In this document: positions 57,270 to 64,000 of the stretch, piece after piece
How positions within the stretch are numbered: the first letter of the stretch is position 1
Layout of the letters: every line of letters starts with the position of its first letter
Assembly: GCA_963921425.1 (NCBI GenBank)
Contig: OY992838.1
Span: 1,488,001 to 1,552,000 of the forward strand
Direction of reading: 5' to 3'
Length of the DNA stretch: 64,000 bases
Origin: Dryas octopetala
Lineage: Eukaryota; Streptophyta; Magnoliopsida; Rosales; Rosaceae
Position numbers and translations under genes: made by a program
The notes under the pieces: generated by a model
Seen by the model: only the letters and a program-made list of their open reading frames with translations
What the model was told of the DNA's origin: nothing
Database searches by the model: none

Positions 57270-60200
57270 ATGGCCATATCCTCAGTCCCAGCACGGCTCA
57301 CTCTCCTAGCCTTCCTCTCAGCCACCACGTTCTACTGTTTCTACAAATCTCGCCGCCTCAAACACCTCAAACTCTCCGTAAACCCTAATCCTAACCTTAG
57401 CTCATCACCTCGCAATGGCAAGCTCTTCTTCTTCTCCCAAACCGGTACCTCCAAAGCCCTAGCTCAGCGTCTACTCGATCTTCTAACCTCCAACGGCATC
57501 GCTTTCGACCTCGTGGACCCCAACCACTACGAGCCCGAGGACCTCCCCAAGGAAACCCTAGTCCTAATCATCGCGTCGACCTGGGACGATGGGAAGCCGC
57601 CTCCCAACGCCAAGTTCTTCTCCAATTGGCTCGCCGAGAGCGCCGAGGACTTCCGAGTGGGATCTCTGTTGCTCTCGCAGTGCAAATTTTCGGTCTTTGG
57701 TGTCGGAAGCCGAGCCTACGGTGATACGTTCAATGCGGTCGGAAGGGACTTATCGAAAAGGATGAGGGCGTTGGGCGCCTCGGAGATATTGCCGGTCGGG
57801 GAAGGTGACGTGGATGGTGGGGATGTAGACAAGGTCTTTGAGGCTTGGAGTGGGAAGGTGGTGAGGTTTTTGAATGGTGGTGTGGCTGAAAACGGTTGGG
57901 TTTTGAGTAATGGGGTTGGTGATGAAGATGAAGCTGAGTGTTCTGATGGGTCAGACTATGAGGAGGAGGAGGAGGAGGAGGAGGGTGTGGAGTCAGAGGT
58001 TGTTGATCTTGAGGATATTGCAGGTAAAGGACCTTCAAGGAGGACAGTGACAGTGACAGTGGCGAAGACTAATGGGACAGTGAATGGTAAAAAAGAGATG
58101 GTCACTCCAGTCATTCGGGCGAGCTTAGAAAAGCAGGTAAGCTTGGTGTATATTTGCCTTTTAGAGTTTGTATTCTGAACTTGGGCTTTAAATTTATTTT
58201 TGATAAAAATGCAGGGGTATAAAATTATTGGTTCACATAGCGGTGTCAAAATTTGTAGATGGACAAAGTCACAGCTTAGAGGCCGAGGAGGTTGCTACAA
58301 GCACTCATTCTATGGCATAGAAAGCCATAGGTAACTTTAATTATTATGTGTTTTTTTATCCGAAGGCGGCTTCATGTGTTTAATTGTTGCTGCTTTTTCA
58401 TTTTCTGTTTTATTGGACCAACTTTGCATAACATACAGTTTGCAACCAAATAAAAGAAGAGTTCTGTTCAATTCATTGAAAATGAATTCTAATTGTTGAA
58501 GCAGAATATTGAAACACATAACGTTAAAAAAAGACCACATTTTAAAGTAGATTTGATTCCAACATGAGAGGATTTGGAAATGAGAGGAAATGATGAGCCC
58601 AATGATGATCAGTTGGACATGTTCTTCCGAAGCTGTTTCCCGGAAAAAGAAACAAATTAGATGAAAGGAACCTTGAGAAGAAGAAACATGCTTAAGAAAG
58701 TTTTCTAGATGTGGGGCAGATTTTGCACTTTCGTCCCTGTATGTGTACGTCTGTGTGACTGTACATACTGTATTTATGTACATAATTTTCTTTCTTTTGG
58801 CTCATCATTTAGCTTGCACATCAATTTTTCATAAAGTGAAACATAATGTCCCATGCTTGTATACCTCAATTTTAAAAGCATTGATGTATAGATTTGTTAC
58901 TGTATCTGTATTATATCAGTTTTTATGTGGTGATTTTGAATCACCAGTATTTCTATAGCTGATGAAGTTAAATATCTATGTTTTACGTAGTTCCATTTAT
59001 TTTGAATTTGTTGATGTGTTTTCTGTGATATCGCCTCAACTAGCAGTTTAAATTTTTCAACTTTAAAATGAAACAGGTGCATGGAGGCAACCCCTAGTTT
59101 GGCATGTGCTAACAAATGTGTTTTCTGTTGGAGACATCACACAAATCCTGTTGGAAAGAGTTGGCAGTGGAAGATGGATGATCCGTTAGAGATTGTGAAT
59201 TCTGCCATAGACCAGCACACAAAAATGATTAAGCAAATGAAAGGAGTTCCTGGTAAATTTTGTTTTTTTTGTTTAATACTTACTTGGATAATTCTTTAGG
59301 TATTTCGAGTTCCGCCAGCCTGCAGGTACCAGTGATGAATTGAATGAAAGAACTTCTAGATAGAAATGACTTTGTACTGGTGATTTTGTTATACCATCAT
59401 AGTTGTTATTTCAGTAGTTGATAGAAACCAGTTAACAACTGGAAATTTGTGTGTGACTATGATCATGTGTATACGCTAATTTCTGGACAAATCAAACATC
59501 ATGATATCAACTTGACCTTGAAATTTTTCATGGATTCAGATTGCCATTAAGATCGAGGTGTTCAACTTAGTTTATTGATACACTTAGTCTATTGACAAGA
59601 AAAATCTTCTCCTGCAGGTGTTACATTGGAGCGATTAACAGAGGGTCTCACTCCCAGGCATTGTGCCTTATCACTTGTTGGTGAACCTATCATGTATCCA
59701 GAGATTAATGTACTAGTAGGTGAGCTTCATCGGAGACGGATTTCTACTTTTCTAGTCACAAATGCTCAGTTTCCTGAAAAGATTAGAAGTCTGAAACCCA
59801 TTACGCAGGTATGTATGCTACTGTTTTTTGTTCTCTAATTTTACATCACATTATCCTTGTATCTTTGGGAATGGTGCACCTTTTTGACTTCTTTGACACA
59901 TTCAGTTATATGTAAGTGTGGATGCTGCAACTAAAGAGAGTTTGAAGGCAATTGACAGGCCACTTTTTGGGGATTTTTGGGAGCGATTCATTGTAAGTAC
60001 TCTTTGTTCTTTAAGATTGTTGTTCATGATAAAAACTGAAAAAGTGTGGATGAAAAATGGAATAGTACTTCATGAAGTAATAAGTAGAAGGCTTATAAGT
60101 ATCTGAAACTTACTAAATCTGCTTGCCAGATCTATTTTCCACAAACAATTTCAAGACAATAGATGATAACAGCACATTTTAAATGACAGTTGGCTAGCTT

Positions 60201-61406
60201 CTACCTGCCTCTACCCATTGTAAGCTGCAGGTTAGGTTGTTTGAACATGGGAGGGAAGGCCATTGTTTCCATGAAAATGGGTATTGGTCTGGCAATCCCT
60301 TGTTGCTGCATTTTACTTTCTCCATTCAATAGAGAGTCGCAGTTCAAAGTAGAAAAGGCCCAGATCAGAATTTTTTTCCCATCAAAACAAATAGCATCCA
60401 TCTATTTGTCGTTGACTGATCCACTTGATACTTTGAGGGTCCAATTTTTTTTATTTCAGTTTTTTGTATGCCTGAAATATCAAATGTGATTTACCAAGGA
60501 TTTGGCTAATGTAACTGGTTCAGAATATTTGGCTAATGTAACTGGTTCTTGGGGCTCCTTGGATTGAAATCATTAGCACCCTACTATCAGAGTCTAAATC
60601 CTGTATGAGTTTCAATAGTAAAGCAATAAAACAGTTACTAAATTTCTTATTGGCACCATTCAGTTTCCTCGGATATGATTTAGCATGTCTGGTGTTACTT
60701 ATGTGCATGCTTGAATTTTTATTTCCAGGATTCCTTGAAAGCTCTCAAGGAAAAACATCAGCGAACTGTTTATCGCCTAACTCTGGTGAAAGGGTGGAAT
60801 ACAGAAGATATTGATGCTTACTATAATATCTTTAGCATTGGTAATCCTGATTTTGTTGAAATCAAAGGAGTTACATATTGTGGATCGTAAGTTTTCTATT
60901 TTTCGGTTCCTAAGTAGTTTATCATTTTATAAAGCTCTAGTTGTATAATCAGAGCGATCTATTCACAGGTCTGCTACATCAAAGTTGACAATGGAGAATG
61001 TCCCCTGGCATGCTGATGTTAAAGATTTTTCAGAGGCCTTGGCTTTGAAAAGTCACGGGGAGTATGAGGTTGCATGTGAGCATGTCCACTCATGTTGTGT
61101 CCTCCTGGCAAGAACTGATAAGTTCAAGATCAATGGCCAGTGGTTCACATGGATAGACTACGAAAAGTTTCATGATCTGGTCTGTGACTCCGATAATTAT
61201 ATACTCCTAGAGTGCCTTTTGGGCTGATTATATTTATTCATTAACTGTTCTTATGGAAAATGCAGGTGGCTTCTGGAAGACCTTTTGACAGTAAGGATTA
61301 TATGGCTGCCACACCTTCATGGGCTGTTTTTGGGGCAGAGGAAGGTGGATTTGATCCCATTCAGGCGCGTTACAAGAAGGAGCGACGTCACAGACCAAAG
61401 CAGTGA
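57270..61406 (+). CDS. TYW1: TYW1, tRNA 4-demethylwyosine synthase (radical SAM)
   Basis: Exons: 57270-58136, 58215-58330, 59077-59252, 59618-59808, 59906-59992, 60729-60886, 60969-61179, 61266-61406, giving 648 aa. TYW1 condenses N1-methylguanosine-37 of tRNA-Phe with pyruvate, the second step of wybutosine synthesis. It has an N-terminal hydrophobic anchor (residues 9-24, [15 protein letters not shown]), then a flavodoxin domain ([38 protein letters not shown]). Next come an acidic linker with a GAG-repeat-encoded Glu run (about 225-250) and the radical SAM core with the [4Fe-4S] motif C338-x3-C342-x2-C345 (CANKCVFC). Also present are [32 protein letters not shown] and the C-terminal wybutosine domain ([14 protein letters not shown]). 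All expected parts are intact. By position it matches At1g75200. Confidence 0.96.
57959..57985 (+). repeat. (GAG)n triplet repeat coding a Glu run in TYW1
   Basis: Nine or so GAG/GAA codons encode an acidic run in the linker between the flavodoxin and radical-SAM domains. The length of the run is likely to vary without harming the fold. Confidence 0.8.
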
Positions 61407-63440
61407 CGTCCAGATTAGAGATTTGATGATATGGAGTCTTAGGAACATTTTTTATTGTATTTTATTGTAATTTTACTTCTGTGTTTTGCACTACATAACC
61501 ACAGATATAGGCACAAGTTATTGAAATTACAAGTTTTAGGCATAGTTTACTGTCCTTGTATTCTAGTTATCCTCTGCATCCTTGTTTTTTGGGAAAATTG
61601 TACTCTGTGATGCTTTATGTTTCAGCGAAGTTATAAATTTGAATTCACTGCTTAATTAGAGAGAGAATTTCTAAATATGTCGGAAAATATCTTCTGATGC
61701 TTAATACATTATGTTACCTTTTTCTTTACTTTTTTAGTGCAACTGCCCCTCCCAATTTCTTGTTTAATGGGTGTTGTGTTTTAATAGAGCTGAGAAATTT
61801 TTATTTCCTGATCAATAAAAGAGCTGAGGTTGATCACTTCTCGAATTTGGTCCCCATCGCAGGCAATGGAATGATGGATGTGGTTTTTGTGTTGTCAGCA
61901 ATAGCATCCATTTATATAATAATTATCCTTAATAGATAGCAAGCGAGGTATATATATATAATAACAAAAGTGATAGATATTTTATATTTTTATATTGTAA
62001 TTTTATACTATCTTATGTAGAAATTTATATGATATTTATATATTGAATATTAAAAAATAAAATAAAAAGACTCAAAAAAAAAAAAAAATTTGTGCAATAA
62101 AATAATGACATAAGATGATATAAAAATATGGTATAAGAATGTAATAAGTATAATATTATTCATATAATAATATATAATATATAATATAGAGCCAATGGTC
62201 CCAGACTCGCTATGTTATTCTTGCGGTTTTCTTCCTTACTAAATATGTATTTCTCGTTTCCCGGGTCATTCTATATACGGAAATTGTCGTTAACACCTTT
62301 ACACGTCAGCCAGACAGCCACTTCGCCCCGGCGTTATTATTTGTCTCTTGGTGTTCATTAAAATAATAATTCATGAATCATGATTACTATTAGGCAAAGG
62401 AAATTATGTCATACAAGAGATGTCTTATTCAACCCCTTACTCCCCTACCCAAACAGTGAATCCATTTCATGCGCATGGTTTGAGTCAATTGCAGATAGAT
62501 ATTCCCATTCCTGAGAATTTTACAAACCATTGTTTTTTTTTTTTTTTTAAGTAACATCCATAAAAAAACACATTCAAACGATTAGTACAGTATAAAATGA
62601 AAATGAACTACACATTTTGTGGATCAAACTTGAGAGCTCTGCCGCCCTCTTAAGTATTTATATAAAGAAAATTGTTACATAGGAGTTTTTCCTAATTTAG
62701 GGGAGGGGATTTGGATGAGAAAAGGAAAAGGATCTTGTGTATAAATTAATAAGTGAATCATTTGATCCTAATATTAAAAAGTAAATAAGAAAAGAAGAAG
62801 AAAGAGGCCCACGATCTCATCTCATTCCGCAAATTTAATTTTGTTTGTAGAAAGTGTCATACAACCCATTGCAAGCTTCAATCAAACAGTGGCAGTGGCA
62901 GTGGCTGCTCTGAGATTTTCAGGTGGGCCGCACAACAACAAGCAAGTTGACGAGTGGAAGCAGGAACAGTGGGCCCCCATCCGAAAAAAATAAAGCATGT
63001 AAGGACCGCATTTGAGCCCTGCCCAGTAATCCTCATCTTCCTCCAACACAAGTTTCTCAAACCTTAAAACAAAATTTCTTCGTATTAGTGATTAATAAAT
63101 AAAATAAAATATATCAAATAAAATGACAATTAAATAATGCACGATGATGCATGCTAAAAATAAATAAATAAATAATTTAATGTTAGTGTACTGAAAACTT
63201 GAAAAGTCCCTCCTGTTTCATTGTGGTGGGGTCTGTTTATGAAGCCCTTAAGTCTTTTTACCTCCATCCATGGTTACATACTTACATCCTTTTTTGACTT
63301 TGTCCATCATTCAGAGATGAGACAGAGGAGTGGAGGAGGAGGCACCTTACGCGCCCATAAAACCCCTTACTGCCACGTCCTCTACCCTATCAAACCCACT
63401 TATTGGCTTACTTGGGCGGCTACCTATCTCTGATTCTCTC
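61407..63440. other. AT-rich region after TYW1, no gene seen
   Basis: The first few hundred bases hold the TYW1 3' UTR. The 61940-62200 part is almost pure A/T with TATATAATA repeats that could fold back on themselves. The rest has only short frames. Confidence 0.45.
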
Positions 63441-63529
63441 CCTCTATAATCTATATACAGTAGTAGCTTGGGGGTGGTTTTTTTTTTTTTTTTCTGTTTC
63501 TTAATTGGAACGTGACTGTCACGTCCCAT

Positions 63530-63670
63530 ATGAAGCGACTTGGCACTTGGCATCTACTACTAGTCTGCTACTGTCTCCTCCTCGCAATTGCTCAGAGCTG
63601 CAAACTCAGCAAGAATACGATTCCGGTTTTGATCTTCCCCACCTCCAGATTGCAATCTTCTTCTTTCTGA
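63530..63670 (+). CDS. candidate small secreted peptide, 46 aa
   Basis: The frame starts ATGAAGCGACTTGGCACTTG and encodes MKRLGTWHLLLVCYCLLLAI-AQSCKLSKN and so on, ending LQSSSF before TGA. It looks like a signal peptide cleaved near AIAQ|SC, leaving a short 24-residue basic tail with IPVLIFPTSR. A CTATAATCTATATA element at about 63444-63457 is a possible TATA box, and a GC-richer stretch and T-run leader follow. I do not recognise a peptide family. It could equally be the first exon of a gene that continues past the window, or chance. Confidence 0.35.
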   Translation: MKRLGTWHLLLVCYCLLLAIAQSCKLSKNTIPVLIFPTSRLQSSSF

Positions 63671-64000
63671 AAGCCCTCCAAAAACTATTTCTCACTCCCC
63701 ATTCATTGTTCCTTCTTTTTCCCCTTGTATTTACTTTACTCTCTTTCTATTTTTTCTTTTCCACTCCTTTTAGAATAGTAACTCGATCAATAACACACAC
63801 AATTCTTATGCTTCAATCCTCAATATACATATAATAAATGAAATTCATAAGCCACCAAAAAAAATATATCAAAAGAAGGTGAACTAAACTCTACAATATA
63901 GCCAGCTATATTTCATCAATCAACTAAACTCTAAAACACAACAAATCTACTTCCATCTGTCTAACAAATAATTCAAAACTACTGCTTAATATAAAAATAT
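63671..64000. other. window end, nothing recognised
   Basis: T-rich then A-rich sequence without a supported gene. If 63530-63670 is a gene, this would be its 3' side. Confidence 0.4.

Noticed and set aside
57730-58038. His/Pro-rich 102-aa minus-strand frame
   Set aside because: It is antisense to the TYW1 acidic linker; its composition comes from the GAG repeat.
1-64000. retroelement or virus-derived proteins
   Set aside because: I saw no reverse transcriptase, integrase or capsid motifs in any frame; the mobile elements here are short non-coding DNA transposons.
1-64000. tRNA, rRNA or CRISPR loci
   Set aside because: No GGTTCRANYCC-type tRNA arm in a cloverleaf context, no rRNA core and no regular repeat-spacer array was seen by eye; a covariance-model search would be decisive.

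Overview
The window is plant nuclear DNA from a eudicot, most likely a woody rosid; the species cannot be named from sequence alone. Evidence: AT-rich intergenic DNA, many short GT-AG introns with pyrimidine-rich acceptors, (CT)n leaders and introns, and plant-only families (ERD6-like sugar porter, 3-ketoacyl-CoA synthase, RADIALIS-like MYB, PMT-type methyltransferase). I rebuilt eleven protein-coding genes exon by exon, and the exon phases close in ten of them without adjustment. I saw no tRNA, rRNA, CRISPR array or retroelement polyprotein.

Layout. 1-2.5 kb: AT-rich repeat DNA with a transposon-like end. 2.8-7.2 kb (+): ERD6-like vacuolar sugar transporter, 18 exons, 489 aa. 9.8-11.3 kb (-): intronless 3-ketoacyl-CoA synthase, 523 aa. 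13.2-16.1 kb (-): Maf-type nucleotide pyrophosphatase, which carries a second in-phase version of its active-site exon. 16.5-19.1 kb: two adjacent hAT-like non-autonomous transposons with 8-bp target duplications. 20.5-21.2 kb (-): RADIALIS-like single-SANT protein. 21.2-27.7 kb: long stretch without a confident gene. 27.7-31.3 kb (+): LRR receptor-like kinase with a degenerate kinase domain. 32.2-36.9 kb (-): 17-exon HAD-family 5'-nucleotidase. 37.3-40 kb: foldback/MITE cluster inserted around a diverged tandem repeat. 41.8-43.5 kb (+): chloroplast-targeted protein of unknown function. 44.3-45.9 kb (-): leucine-carboxyl-methyltransferase-like protein. 47.5-51.3 kb (+): DUF21/CNNM-type membrane protein. 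52.5-56.3 kb (+): PMT28-type Golgi methyltransferase. 57.3-61.4 kb (+): TYW1, the radical-SAM wybutosine enzyme. 61.4-64 kb: AT-rich DNA ending in a possible small secreted-peptide gene.

The genes are not a pathway. Six of them (ERD6-like, KCS, RADIALIS-like, 5'-nucleotidase, PMT28, TYW1) have, as I recall, their closest Arabidopsis relatives clustered in two paralogous chromosome 1 segments (around At1g19430-At1g19510 and At1g75200-At1g75250). This window looks like the unduplicated ancestral arrangement of that block.

The most interesting signal is in the Maf gene. Two tandem exons (84 and 81 nt, both phase 0) encode alternative versions of the catalytic segment, one reading A-A-D-T and the other T-S-D-Q. 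These match the motifs that separate the two bacterial Maf classes (YhdE-like and YceF-like), so splice choice could switch nucleotide substrate.
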